A stretch of DNA of 64,000 nucleotides from Nannobrachium achirus (GCA_963921795.1 OY997640.1:12147023-12211022), one strand, 5' to 3'. Shown: positions 22,175-35,427, counted from the first letter of the stretch. The notes: generated by a model from the sequence alone, not told the origin. Translations and numbers: made by a program.

Positions 22175-22225
22175 CCAGTAAGACTCCCTAATCGGGAGAT
22201 AAGCGACCGTTGGTCGCTTATCTCC
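22175..22225. repeat. Inverted motif AGATAAGCGACC/GGTCGCTTATCT
   Basis: Begins CCAGTAAGACTCCCTAATCG and ends in a short hairpin. Recurs inverted at 53,472-53,522, in part at 54,277-54,319 and as a remnant at 62,560. Short GCGACC palindromes also occur at 20,751, 23,389, 23,410, 52,365 and 54,960. Confidence 0.75.
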
Positions 22226-22255
22226 ACAAATATCACAGCCTCCACCTCTCACGTC

Positions 22256-22520
22256 ATACGGGCAGCCATAGTTACACCTGGAATGTTGAATCTCCATATA
22301 TGGAGATAACCTACCCATCACACAAAGTCTGACCTCACCAGCCCATACCTGGGCATGGACGACTTATATCTCCATATACGGAGATGGCCATATATGGAGA
22401 TACGATGACATCACAGAGTCCACAGCTGATGATGTGGCGTGATGTCATACAATACACAAACAAGCCCTATATAAAGGGGCAATTCTCACCAGGGAAGAGA
22501 GCATTCCCCACTAGCTGAGT
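22256..22520 (+). promoter_or_regulatory. Promoter-like repeat: CArG boxes, TGATGTCA sites, TATA
   Basis: CCATATATGG at ~22,293 and ~22,391, TGACATCA and TGATGTCA at ~22,406-22,448, then CTATATAAAGGGGC at ~22,470. No open frame follows. A diverged relative lies at 61,445-61,745. Confidence 0.45.
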
Positions 22521-22639
22521 ATCTTAAGATGGTTGGATGTGATGATAAGCCACAAATAGGCCAAAAGTTTGTTTTACCAATTATCAAGACATACGGGCAG
22601 TTGACAGTTTGCCATTGTTACTCATTGAAGTTGAATCTC

Positions 22640-22945
22640 CATCTGAATCCCTTTTATGCCCATATATGGAGATCCCTGCTCTGAGTATCTGACATCACTA
22701 ATCCCTTTTATGCCCATATATGGAGATCCCTGCTCTGAGTATCTGACATCACTAATCCCTTTTATGCCCATATACAGTATGGAGATCCCTAACAGAATCC
22801 ATTTTATGCCCATATATGGAGATACCTGCTCTGAGTATCTGACATCACTGTGATGTCACCTGTTTATGCCTAAATATGGAGATCCCTGCTCTGAGTATCT
22901 GACATCACTGCGATCTCACCTGTGATGTCACAGTGACACATCACC
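22640..22945 (+). repeat. ~54-bp tandem repeat with CArG boxes
   Basis: Five units of TTTTATGCCCATATATGGAG followed by 'tgctctgagtatctgacatc'. The last units have changed CArG cores. TGTGATGTCAC repeats and a GACG array (23,033-23,077) follow. Confidence 0.88.
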
Positions 22946-24210
22946 TCAGTATCTGTGATGTCACAGTGACACATCACCTCAGTATCAGGCGTTACACGTA
23001 TACATTGAGCAGGGCAAAGGTGTGACGTGTGTGACGGACGGACGGACGGACGGACGGACGGACGGACGGACGGACGGTGGAGGTTTTCATACTAAACTGC
23101 GACCTTACGGTCGCAATAAGTCTTACCGTCTGATGAGGAAACAGTGGATGCAATCTGTTCCGATGCAGGACAGTGATGGGCTATTTATTAATCCAAAAGA
23201 CTATAATCTCCCCTCAGTATAAAGCTCGGGTCCATATCTAGCTCTGGTCCATAGCGTTAACTAACGCTATGGACCAGAGGTAGTCCATATCTATATATTG
23301 GATAGCAGCTATTCACTTCCAGTATGCCTTGGATTCCATGACCTTTTTGCCTCTGTAAACGTGAGCAATGATCAGTATATTCTTGTGACCGAAGGTCGCA
23401 TTATTGTTGCGACCGAAGGTCGCATTATTGCGACCGAAAAACCTTGTCGCTTGAAAAACCTTGTCACTTGTCTGCCTGGCTGTACAGGAAGTGATGTCAG
23501 TGTGATGTCACTGTGACTCAGTACAGGAAGTGATGTCACGTGACGTGGTACAGAATTACTCATATATTAGTCTCGTGTGGCCAGACTGTTGCCTCCGCGA
23601 TTTGGTCAAATGCTCCCGGCATACAGTCTGGCAAACCGGGGAAGAAACAATGAGTGCGAGATGAAGCGGAAGTGAAGCCCTCTCGTCACTTCCGTTTCAG
23701 TCTCACATCTACTCATATATGGGCATAAAAAGGATGTCACATGACATCACTTCCCGTACTGACAGTCAGACAAGCTACAAGATTTCTCAGGGTATAAAAG
23801 TCCATATATGGTCATTCCCAGAAAAAGAAAAACTTTTATGTCCATACATGGAGATTTCTTATGTCATAAATCCCAGGTCGAAAATGAGAATGTTACCATA
23901 TTGGTACCATATTATATGGCCCATATATGGAGATCCACAGGCTTAAAACCAAGGCCCTAACTCACCAAGGCCCTGCTTGGCATTTCAAATTAACATACGT
24001 TTTATGCCCATATATGGAGATTCCTATATTGTCGATATTAAGGACATTATTAAGGATATTATGTTATCAATATTAAGGACATATATGGGAATGCCCATAT
24101 TTGGTAATGTCCATATATGGGCATGTTTTGACATAACATAAGAGAAATGCCCATCTCCATGTATGGGCATAACATTTATTGTATGTATATGGTTACATAT
24201 TATTAATAAT

Positions 24211-25566
24211 AAAGGACTAGAAGTCGGGAACAATGTAAATAGGGAATGAATGCCCAGCCCTTTAATGCAAACCTCATTATACCTGTTGTCATAGGATCCG
24301 TTTTGACCATCTGTTTGCGTGTGTCCATTTATGCCCATATATGGAGATATCTGTCTGTCTGCGTCCATTTTATGTCCATATATGGAGATCTCTGTAGGAC
24401 CCGTATTAACCATCTGTTTGCCTGTGTCCATTTATGCTCATATATGGAGATATCTGTCTGTCTGCATCCATTTTATGCCCATATATGGATATTCTGTATC
24501 TGTTTGTCTGTGTCCCTTTATGCCCATTATGGAGATCTCTGCATCTGTCTGTGCCCCCGAGTGCCGAATTTGAAATAGGGAATGAATGCCCCACCCTTTA
24601 ATGCAAACCCCATTATACCTGTTGTCATAAGACCCGTTTTGACCATCTGTTTACCTTTGTCAATTTATACCCATATATGGAGATCTCTGCAGACAAAGTA
24701 CCGGTTCCGGCCATACCCTTTAATGCAAACCCCATTATACCTGTTGTCACCATCTGTTTGCCTTTGTCCACTTATGCCCATATATGGAGATCTCTGCAGA
24801 CACAGCACCCCTTACTTTACTTACAGAGCGCCCGGGAGTTCCCTAGCCCCTGGGCTCCTTATTCCCCTTTATTATTTAAGTTTAGCGTGAGAGGGAACAG
24901 CCCGGGCTTATCCACATTATTCACCTGGTTCTCTTAAAGGCACAGCCCGCTAATTCCCCTGAACCCAACCGCTCTGAAGAGCACCCTGAACTTTGCTCAC
25001 CTCAAAGTGAGAGGAAGAAAGACTTTAGTTTATGCCACACTCAGAGAGATTTTTTTTGTTGACTCATGTAGCGTACGTGATGTCAGAGCCTTTTATGAAG
25101 TGATGTCACAATGAGTCAGCGCTTGCTCCGGAACAGCCCGATGTCAGTCATCTCCGCATACGGAGATTCCAAACCTTTCGTGCCGGATCCGAAAAACTGT
25201 GTATTGGGTCGGGTCGAGGCCTAGCTAAGAACGTAGGCAAAGGTCTGAGCTATCTGTGTGCGAAATTTGGAGTCTGTAGTACCAACCATGTGCTGTCAGG
25301 GTTCATCCATGCGATTCGGGCCAATTCGGATTCAGCGTCCATTGGCTTCAATTAGTAGTCAGGACTCCGCATATGGAGATTCCGAACCTTTCGCGTTGGT
25401 TCCGGAAAACCGCATATCGGGTCGGGTCGAGGCCTAGCTAAGAACGTAGGCAAAGGTCTGAGCTATCTGCGTGCAAAATTTGGAGTCTGTAGCACCAACC
25501 ATGTGCTGTCAGGGCTCATCCATGCGATTCGGGCCAATTCGGCCTCGGCTTCAATTAGTAGTCACG
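24211..25566 (+). repeat. CArG-box and other tandem repeats, copy B only
   Basis: From 24,240 there are repeated units with CCATATATGGAGAT and 'accatctgtttgcct'. From 25,142 to 25,563 there are two ~220-bp units with 'gaggcctagctaagaacgta'. Copy A joins directly across this block at about 719. Confidence 0.85.
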
Positions 25567-25824
25567 ATACAATAAAAAGTCCATAATGGTCATTCCCAAA
25601 AAAGAAAAAAACCTTTTATGCCCATACATACATTCCTCCCTCTGCGTCATCAGCGCCCACACCCTAGGTGGGGTTGGCGATAGGGCCTGTGTGGAGTTTG
25701 CATGTGTCTAGGGTTGATACCCTCACAAAAACATGAACAAACTCTATAGATTTTAACAGATCTTTTCTATGGATATGTTGGAATCACGCAATTGTATATA
25801 CCGTACTATTTTCAGACCTTTTAT

Positions 25825-26129
25825 AGGAGTAGTTCACCCCCAAAATGACTTTTTTTCCCTATACCGATTACTCACCCCATGGAGACTTGAGTTTTTTTTT
25901 GTCGCGCATTCCTAAGTCAAAGATTTGATTATAGTAAATTCACTCCCATTGTTTCCGGATGGAGAACCAAATGCATTTGGGTCTCCATCCGGAATCAATG
26001 GGCCAACAAAGAGTCTCCTCATATAATTGGCTTAGGAATGCGACAAAAAACAAATAATATTATGTTACTCAAGTCTACATGGGGTGAGTAATCCATAGAA
26101 AAAAGTCATTTTGGGGGTGAACTACTCCT
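25825..26129. mobile_element. Palindromic MITE (AGGAGTAGTTCACCCC ends), copy B
   Basis: Copy B version; shorter near the left end and missing ~15 bp after 'gacttgag'. Confidence 0.75.
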
Positions 26130-26738
26130 TTAAACCCTCAATATTTAGTCAACTTGTTGACCGACGTTGGCTCTGTACTTGGTCTGCTCTTTTTCCCCTC
26201 AAACACCAACTCCCCCCGAAAATAGCCGATCTACAAGTTCACAATCGTTCCCTATCACACAAATATTTGGAGGACCCCCTGTTGAAGACCCCTGACCTGT
26301 ACTGTATATCTGCTCCTAATGAGCAGGTTGTATGGGTGCAGCAGCAGAAACCCTGTAGCTTAGTGGTTTTCAACCCTTTTTCATATCGTCGTTGTCGGGT
26401 GGAAACCTTGTATGTCCAAGACCGTTTTTTTAAAATGAACTAAAGTGATGCTGTATTGATGTTGGCATTGTAGATGTTTAAAATGTACCCGTGAGGGTCC
26501 ATTTGGTTTTATTTTACACTCGAAAGATCTATAAGGGTCCATTTGGTTACCAAATCTCCATCAGTTAGCTATGGACCACCTGGAACCCCCTAAAAGCCTG
26601 GTTGAAAACCACTGCTGTAGCTCAAAGTACTGATGTGGAAGTTGTTAGAGAGAAAAAAAACGAAAACAAAACATTTGTCATTTGAACTTTTATTTCTGTT
26701 TGTTTACAAAGCCTAAAAGCCAAACAGAAAATTGTATT

Positions 26739-26749
26739 TTTATTTTATT
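26739..26749 (-). terminator. Polyadenylation signals of lectin-like gene B
   Basis: Two overlapping AATAAA hexamers on the minus strand, ~90 nt past the copy B stop codon, conserved with copy A. Confidence 0.55.
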
Positions 26750-26834
26750 GTTTTATGTTCAAATGTTCAATGCCAAATCGTTAATCCCAATTATTTGTGT
26801 ATATCAATTAATCGTCAGGTTAAAGTGCCACAAT

Positions 26835-29800
26835 TTATTGCATGCATGCATCCACGGAACAGACGTATGGCTGCGTCCACCAACACTGCTGGTCGTCCCA
26901 TTTGCGGTGGACTGGGTAGACAAAAAGATCAAGTTGTGCATTAGAATTCATCGTCATCATTTATTTAACTCACGACCATGATCACATGGTATGGATCACA
27001 GATTATATAAACACAGTATACAATACATAACACAATATAATATTCAAACAGACGTAGCAAAAAGGGGGCATAGCAAACATTATTTGAACAAGGGTATAAC
27101 ACTCTTTAGGAGAGCACCCAATTTACAAATAACTTTTGGCTTGTCGTTTTGTAGTAATAATGTCAATTTCCACATAGATGGCTGGGTTATGTGAAACTTT
27201 GTCAAGTATTTTTTTTTCTGAAATTCCCAATGCTAGAGTTCTTGCACTCAAACAATACATGGAACTCATCCCCAACTCTGTTGTCATTACATAAATTACA
27301 AAACCTCTGGCTTCTTTCCAACCCTTTATATCTGCCAGTAACCTTTGGTATGCTTGTGTTATTTAATCTGAAATTACAAATGGCCCGTCAATAGTTAAAG
27401 TTATACCATGTAACTTTTTTTATAAAACAAATCTTAAAATTGTCCTAACTGTTAAATCGCTAAAGTTTTAGAACCCCCACTCCGTTAATTTCAGCTTCTA
27501 AAGCCTTCTCTTTATATGTTTTCTATGAGCCGTGAGGGGGGGAGAATTTTGCGGCAAAATGACGTCATCTGCATCATGTGTATACGTTGGCCAATCATAT
27601 CGCCGATCATAAACACATGGTACACTACCGGCCAATCACAGGCGCATCTTGCTGACTTCTCAGGGAGTAGCTTGCCTCAACATAACAACAACATACTCGG
27701 GTGAAGGAGTCCGTTTCTCCGGAATGCCTGAACGCACAGGAACCAGGGACCCCTCTAAAGATAGATCTCGGCGAGCTGCAGGCGGACGCGGTGGCGAGAG
27801 GAACGGTCCGCGGCGAAAAACGGCCGAAAGACGCGGACGCGACCGCGGTTTGCTATACAGCTCTGACCACTAGTTGAGCAACTTACACAGTATAGCTTTA
27901 AGGTTTTCACACATGCAGCAGGTATTTTTCCAGTTTAAACTCTTGTTTAAACTCTTGTTTAAACTCCACATAAATGTCACATGATGTCATACTGTTCCAC
28001 TTTTGCAAAAACTGATCTTTCATCCTTTGCTGATAGATCACATAAAGAGACACACTATGCATTAGAATGTGTTCCTTAAGACCACATTTCTTGGAGCAGG
28101 GGTTCTCAACCTGTGGGTCGGGAGCCCCAGGGGGGTCCCCAAATTATTTTGGGGGGTCCCCAGATGATTAACTTAATGTGCAACATTGTTTCACTCAACA
28201 GTAAACAAACCAACACAACGTTTAAGTGTATAGAGGGTATCTGCACATTTTTAAAGTGACAACTTAAGAACTTTTTAATACCTCTAAAATGGCAAATTAA
28301 ACATTGGCCAAACTGTCAAATAGAGGCTGAAATTGTGAAAATAGCAGATCTACATGATCTGCTATTCTTGAAATTGTGAAAATAGCAGATCTACATGCTC
28401 AGCGCAGCGCACGTTATTATTTTTATTATTTAATAATCAACGTAGCCTACAATTGAAACGCTTTCACAAGCCACAGTGTGGCTTAATATTCACATTAAGG
28501 GTAGGCACAGCAGTGCACACCGATAACACCGTTAAAACAAATAAAACCTCTCCGCTGTTCAACTCTGCCCCGTCGGCAATCAGCGCAGTAGAGATGAGAC
28601 ATTCGCGAACGATTCGGCTCTCTTGAACGGCTCTTTTAAATGAACGATGGGATCCAGTCCGCGGTCGCGGGACACAGAGCAATGAGTCAGTGTCGATCTG
28701 ACTCGTATCAGAAAAAACGGATCATAAACAGGGGGAGGCACAGCTCATGGACGAGAGCTAACAGTGTGGACATGTCATGGACACAGGCTGCGAAACACAA
28801 ACAGCATTTGGATTACAAAAACACTGGAACAATTCAGAAGCACTTAATTAGAAAATGTAACTAGTAGCTGTGTATGTTAATCTGACTTTAGTAGGCTAGA
28901 TTGTTTACATCTTGGACTTGGACATGCGTTTGTGCTGTGGCAGGTTATTTAATATGGGATTTTGACAGCTTGCTTCTCCTCTTAACGGAGCACCGTCCCG
29001 GCTCCGAATGTTTTAACGGAGCGGCGGTTCTGGCCGTTCCGTCTCACTTTCACCCCTGCGCTCAGTGCGCTGGTGCGAGCCAATAAATAACTGTTAGCCA
29101 ATTGCTACTTCTCTCAATTGGAAGTACATGACACCAGTCCAGCGCACCGCAGTATTAGGCTAACTGGTGATATAAAAAAAGTATATTTTCGGCTCCTAGA
29201 CTCAAACAATTGGTGTCGATTCCCGGGGCTTAAAACGACGCGTCGATTCGTCGAATTTTAGAAGACAGCCCTACAAGCAAGCAATCTCTCTGTTAGACCA
29301 AGTCGCTGATCTCATGGCCATGTTGACAACTGTTACCTAGTGTTTATTTGTGGCGACGCCTGACTCGTCGACTTTATATGAGGTCACGTTCAAGACCACT
29401 TCCTTTTTTGTGGACGGTAGCTTCACACTGCAGTGCACCGTTCTCGAGGACGCACCATGCAGCCTCGAGACTACCTCCGGAGGTGGTCTCGACTCTCGAG
29501 GCTGGTTGCGTTGCTCCGTTTCTGAGGAAAACCGCAGGCTTCACACTGTCAAAACATCTGCCAAGTAGCCTCGAGAACGTTCCCGAGACCGCAGTGTGAA
29601 TCCGCCCTTAGTGTCCAAATGCAAGGAGATTCTGTATTTCAAGGGACTGTTGGAAACCCTATGTCCTCTTCTTAAAACAGGGGTTTTCAATCAAATTGGG
29701 TGACGGGCGTGATGGCAGTCCAGGGGTGCCGCGAGATAATTTGATAATATTTGGAATTTATTTGGACACTTAAAAATATATTTACTGTCTTGAAACTTGA

Positions 29801-32800
29801 AGTACAAAGTTATTTTCATTCCGTTCTAACCAAAATGGCTATTATCTCAACGCTTCCCTCGCAACATAATCGCTGAAATATGCCATAAATATAAGGTGCT
29901 GGGAGTGAAAATTATGAATATAATGCAGGGGTGCCTCGGATGAAAAGAATATTTATAGGGGTGCCCTGAGCCAAAAAGGTTTGGGAACCCCTGTCTTAAC
30001 CCATTCAGAACGGGTACACATTATTGTGTATTATTATTTTATGCTTTAACTATTGAAAAATAGCAGATCTACAAGCTCGCAGCACGGCCCAGTAGGGGCG
30101 AGATCATTTAGCGACCTACAACTGGGTTGCAACCTGGTCGGTAGTTTTCACCGACTGGGTTGCTAAATCTACCGACTGGGTCGCTAAATCTACCGACTGG
30201 GTCGCTAAATCTACCGACTGGGTCGCTAAATCTACCAACCGGGCTGCAAAATCACCGACCGGGCCAGGTCAGTGATTTAGCGGCCCGTTCGGTAGATTTA
30301 GCGACCCAGTCGGTGATTTACCGGCCCGGTCGGTATATTTAGCGACCCAGTCGGTAGATTTAGCAACCCAGTTGGTAGATTTAGCGACCCAGTCTGTGAT
30401 TTGCTGACCCAGTCGGTAGATTTAGCGACCCAGTCGGTAGATTTAGCGACCCAGTCTGTAGATTTAGCGATCCAGTCGGTAAATTTTGCGACCCAGTCGG
30501 TAGATTTAGCGACCCTGTCGGTAAATTAAGCGACCCAGTCGGTAGATTTAGCGACCCAGTCGGTAGATTTAGCGACCCAGTCGGTAGATTTAGCGACCCA
30601 GCCGGTAAATTTAGCGACCCAGGCGGTAGATTTAGCAACCCAGTCGGTGAAAACTACAGACCAGGTTGCAACCCAGTTGTAGGTCGCTAAATGATCTCGC
30701 CCCCTCTCGCGCGGCACTTGGTGCCGCGCTGCGAGCTTGTAGATCTGCTATTTTTCTATAGTTAAAGCATTCAATAATCTCAGGCCTAAATGGGTTTTAA
30801 AGAAACGCAAAGAAAAGAACAGTGTTGTTGTTGTGGATGACTTACTAAGTGACCAGTTCATGACCGCACAGTGCTGTACACTAGCAGCATTATCAGGCTG
30901 TCCCGTAGCCCAGCCCGTGTATTTCATCGGACGTCCATCACTCCACAACCATACACGTTCCTGGACCAGAAGAAAAGTAGAATTTAATGCAGGGGTCTTC
31001 AATAGGGGATCTTCCCATCCTTTTTATATTAACAACTTGAACCCTAGTGTCCATATTCTGAGAACTGTAGCCAAAAATAGCAGATCTACTGCAACGCCTC
31101 GCAGTGCGAGTTGTTGTGAGCGTGTAGATTGGCTATTTTTGGCAAAGAGGTTTGATATAGAGGGGGAAAAGAGCAGACTAAGTACAGAGTGAAAGGTCAA
31201 GTTTATTAGGTAATGACGGCTCAAGTGGTTAAATATCTGAAAACACAAATTGACATGAATCCAAAATACACTGACTGTCAAAAGATGAAACTATATGGAA
31301 TCTATGAACAGGTTGTGGGGGTCCCTGCTTCATCTCTCTCTCAACTAAGGGGTCCTTGGTCTGAAAACCTTGAAGACCCCTGATTTAATGCATCGATAGA
31401 ATAGAATAGAATAGAATAGAATAGAATAGAGCACAGTACAGTACAGTAAAGAAATTTAGTTTTACTTAAATAAAAGCAATACCACAATATAAAGATTGTT
31501 GAAAACTTGTGAAATGGGACATTCTGCACAATGACTTCTGCTTTTGGAACTTATATTTTAAGTATATTGTGACGCCAATATATTTAATCTTTCACAGCTA
31601 CATTCACAACGATGTCAGCTATTTTCGATGCTTGATTTCTACACAGAGAGTTAAATACTTTCAACATAAGACAAGTTCAGGAGAGTTTGGACAAGGCAAT
31701 TCTCTTGAATGCTGCCTTCAGGTATGGCATGGAAAGAGGGCATTTGCATTTCTTTCACCATTGTAAAAACGGCATTCATGGTCTGGACAGGGCACATTTT
31801 TACAGATGGATGAAAGGGAAGGGGCTTGATGTCTATGTGTGCACGTGCCTGATGGTGATTAACATACCTTTGATGCATCAGAGCCTCCAATCCAGGCTGC
31901 GACATTCCATTTGCTTTTTATCACCCCTTTGACGAAATCGTCCTCCGCTTGGCTGTGTATGGATGCTAGGTTTCCTCCCAACTTCTGGCAGCGCAGCTAC
32001 AGAAAGACAGAAAGCAGGGCTCTTAAAGAGGCGGTGCCATAGTCTTGAGGTTGACAGTACTTCATTAGACCCCCTGGTGTGGTTGTTATGAGCAATTATG
32101 TATTCACTTTGTATTTGGGATTCCTTCCTGGAGGCTGACACCTTGTGGGTCAAAAGTGCCGATCCAAAAACACAGATATAATGACATCATATAATCATCC
32201 CCTCCCCTTTTACCATTCACCCAACACTGTGGGTGTGGCTAACTTCAGCTGGGTCACCACCCACCATGACAGGCAGGCATACTTAATGAACTGGTGGGTG
32301 TGGCCACATAAAAACCTAATTTTAACTCTTTCTTTCTGTACACTTTTTGGGAAAAAAATGTTCCTGATAATCATGTTTTAGAGGGGGAAATATCATGGCA
32401 CCCCATCTTTAAAGGTGTTCCAGACCAAGGACTCCCTCAGCCAGTGGTGCTTTGGTGTTTTCTTTTCAGGGCAGACGAACATGTATTGACGTCACCTGCA
32501 CGCGCACCTTGAGATCTGTGCGTAAACCTACATGTGCGCATGGAGCAAACAGGGGACGTCAATTTGGTATGGCAGGGGTATGCAGCTGCCATACCCTGGG
32601 TCCAGGGGGAAAATAAAAGTTACTTTTACATATAAATCCTCTTTTTCTATCTGTTCTGGTTATTATGTTGTTAAATTACCGTAAAATAACTACAAATAAT
32701 TATATTCTCCACACTTTTATTCTCCCCATCTTGACAAAATGGTATATTCCCAGGTTCCGCAAGTCAGCTGCACAGGTGCAATTCATTATTCTTAATTGTG

Positions 32801-35257
32801 GCACGTTTACTAACATGCCAAGTTTAGCTGCCCAAGAAACCATAGAAATGTGGGGAAACAAAAAATGTACCATGCCTTGTTGCTAAGGTATGGCAACATG
32901 ACTGGTGTCTTGCACGCGTGTTTTCGCGCGCGTGCAAGACACCAGTCATGTTGCCATACCTTAGCCTTTTCTGAACTGACGCCACTGGGAGCATTTAGAA
33001 AATACTGCGTGGCAGTAGAAACTAAAAGTTTGCTTAGAACGAATCTCAAACAGTACCCACTACAGTCATGGAGCCATGTAGCCTATGCGGACGCATGCAC
33101 AATGCACATACAGTCACTGCTGTGAATCTATGGGGATGTGCAAGCCCACCACTCACTGGTAAACCTGTTAAACGTGTTATGCAAATAGCCATTTGATTAG
33201 ATAGGCCATGGCGCGTTGTCACCCGTATAGCATATAACTCTATGGTTCCTGCATGCACTGTTCCATGGCGTTCCTGCGCGTTCATGTGGAAAATATATCG
33301 GCCTGAAGGCGTCGGGTCACGTCCGGGCCTCGAAAGCACTACTGCCCTCAGCTGTTTTAATCTGAAACTGTGTTTCAGATTAAACTCTTTCATAGTTTTC
33401 ATAGATAGCTTCATATATACTTGTTTGACAGCACTGTCATCAGTATTTTCACACTATAACCACTAAAATCTACTCAATACCGCCCCCTCTGGCAGGGTCA
33501 TGTTTACTTGAACCGTCAATACTTTAGTCCAGGTGTTTCGGGCAGTATTTTGATGGAATCGTGCACTTTATGAAAGAAGCATGGAATTTGGCACACAGTT
33601 AGAACATGCCATATGGAACATTTTTGGCTATAGGGGCATTGCAGATTTGTCATGGGAAACTTGTGGTAGCCAATCAAAGTTGGGCTCTCATAGACTTTAC
33701 TATAGAGTAAAATAATACAAAAAAAATAAATATGCTTTAAGTAGCATGTGAGGGGACAAACTAGGTGTTTTTTGGGATTCTGAATCCAATGCAAACATTT
33801 GTTTTGCAGGAAAAACAATCCTTGAGCTAAGAACTGACCCCATAATTTGGCAATAAAACTATGATTTAGTGATGAGTCATCACTTTTCACAGTTTTGTGG
33901 CGGACGTTTCTTGGAAAGGAATGTTTTTTGTGCAAAACAAATGCTTGCATTGGATTCAGAATCCCGAAAAACACCTAGTTTGACCCCTCACATGCTACTT
34001 AAAGAATATTTATTTTTGGAGCGGTGAAAGCGCTCCCAATAGACAGGTATGTCCGTGGGTATGTCCGTGGGTGGGTGGCTGGGTGGCTGGCTGGCCGTGT
34101 CCGTAGCCTGGCAATACCTTGAGTGGCCACACACAACACACTAGTTAAAGGAGGGGCACTGTTTTGTGCAGGCCAGGCACACTCACCACTCACTCACAGG
34201 CACAGTTTACAGTTTACAGTTTAGGCATTTAGCAACACACACAGGGTATAGCTGCTCAGATTCACCGCTCCACTTCGAACCGAGGTTTGATTTTTGTATT
34301 ATTTCACTCTATAGTAAAGTCTATGAGAGCCCAACTTCGATTGGCTCCCACAAGTTTCCAAAGACAAATCTGCGACGTCCCTATAGCCAAAAATGTTCCA
34401 TATGGCATGTTCTAACTGTGTGCCAAATGTCATGATTCTTTCATAAAGTGCACAATTTTTGCCTGAAACGCTCTGACTACTAGTAAAATTGACCTTTCAC
34501 TCTGTAGGCCTTCTTGGTTTTCTCTACCCTGTAGATCTTCTATTTTTGAAAAGTCGTGCAAATCTTTGAATATTTATTTTTAAAGCGAACATTTGTACTT
34601 TTTTAGTACATTTTGCTTCTGGGGGTCCCTGGAACTAAATATTTTGAGATGGGAGTCCGTGGCCAAATACATATCATTTTGGGGGTCCTTGACATAAACA
34701 GAGTTTGAGCACCACTGACATAGAAGCAATCAATTGATTGCGTTTTGGTTTGGATCAATGGAATTGATATATGGGCAGCTTAAGTTCCTATACTGTATGA
34801 TGAAAACACATTTGTCAAAGTTTTGAAGAAAAAAATACCAAGACATTTTAGTTTGACATTATTAGTAGTAGGCCAAACATTAAAGTTATAATGATATACT
34901 CAAATCTCAGTTTGGCAAATATTTGGGGGCCCAATTGCAATATCAGCTTGAATTTTTATGTTTAAAAAAAAAAAAATCATAATAAAAAATAATTGCAAAT
35001 ATTATTTGTTAGCAATTGAACTACATGTTGAACATTTATTTTAACTGTGTATATAGTCAGCAGTATTGAATAATCAGTCCATTCTGCATTTCAACGATAA
35101 TGCTCATTCTAATCACCTCTGCAGTACCCCAGTCCACTTTTTCCTTGAAGAATTGGAAGCAGCGCTGATCGTGATATGTCCATCCAGTTGGACAGCTACC
35201 GGCTTCTGTTAGAACAACCACAGCACAGAGCAACAGAGCCGCTCTCAGGACCCTCAT
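26835..35257 (-). CDS. C-type lectin-like secreted protein, copy B (4 coding exons, 153 aa)
   Basis: Paralogue of the copy A gene with the same exon plan: 35257-35117, 31996-31868, 30960-30846 and 26911-26835, total 462 nt, phases 0, 0 and 1, all borders GT/AG. It has the same signal peptide, WIGG, WLWSDG, QPD and WDD landmarks. Relative to copy A it differs at residues 21, 24, 67, 114-118, 120, 122, 124, 131, 137 and 140, and it stops three codons earlier, after C151-M-Q. About five silent changes are seen. Intron 3 is ~0.9 kb against ~2.2 kb in A because ~1.35 kb is absent. Both genes are open and spliceable, so both may be expressed. Confidence 0.88.
27399..27897. mobile_element. 499-bp TTAA-flanked MITE, copy B only
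   Basis: Inverted ends AGTTATACCATGTAA and (complement) AGCTATACTGTGTAA, with TTAA at 27,395-27,398 and 27,898-27,901. Copy A has one TTAA near 2,909. It lies in the last intron of lectin B and is of piggyBac or Kolobok type. Confidence 0.82.
30094..30705. mobile_element. Foldback element with ~21-bp minisatellite arms, copy B only
   Basis: Inverted ends GGGGCGAGATCATTTAGCGA continue for over 40 bp. The arms are runs of CGACTGGGTCGCTAAATCTA, in one direction on the left and in the other on the right, turning round near 30,270. It sits within an AGATCTACAAGC hairpin in the third intron of lectin B. Confidence 0.85.
30990..31382. mobile_element. hAT-type MITE (CAGGGGTCTTCAAC family), copy B
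   Basis: Same insertion as 6,245-6,633, so it predates the segmental duplication. Followed by an AATAG array shorter than that in copy A (6,646-6,685). Confidence 0.85.
33517..34483. mobile_element. Long-TIR foldback element, copy B
   Basis: Copy B version without the hAT insert, with ~95 bp more in the loop (33,846-33,940) and with the GAGCGGTG insert in its right arm. Confidence 0.75.
34018..34289. mobile_element. GAGCGGTG-type insert, copy B only
   Basis: Starts GGAGCGGTGAA, and the complement recurs near its end (34,261-34,271). Flanked by ATTTTT at 34,012-34,017 and 34,290-34,295. A relative lies at 59,632-59,770. Class unknown. Confidence 0.65.
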
Positions 35258-35281
35258 GGTGATGGAGATGATGATGATTGC

Positions 35282-35286
35282 CTTCT

Positions 35287-35371
<85 letters not shown>
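35282..35371 (+). repeat. (GA)n microsatellite forming the exon-2 pyrimidine tract, copy B
   Basis: About 43 GA units directly beside the acceptor of exon 2, almost twice the copy A length. Confidence 0.85.
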
Positions 35372-35375
<4 letters not shown>

Positions 35376-35427
35376 TTAGTGATATTTCGGAAGAAAAGTA
35401 ACAGCAAAGAGACATGGAGTACTTTCT

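Noticed and set aside
22640-22945. CRISPR-like array
   Set aside because: Units are contiguous tandem repeats without unique spacers, in a eukaryotic genome.
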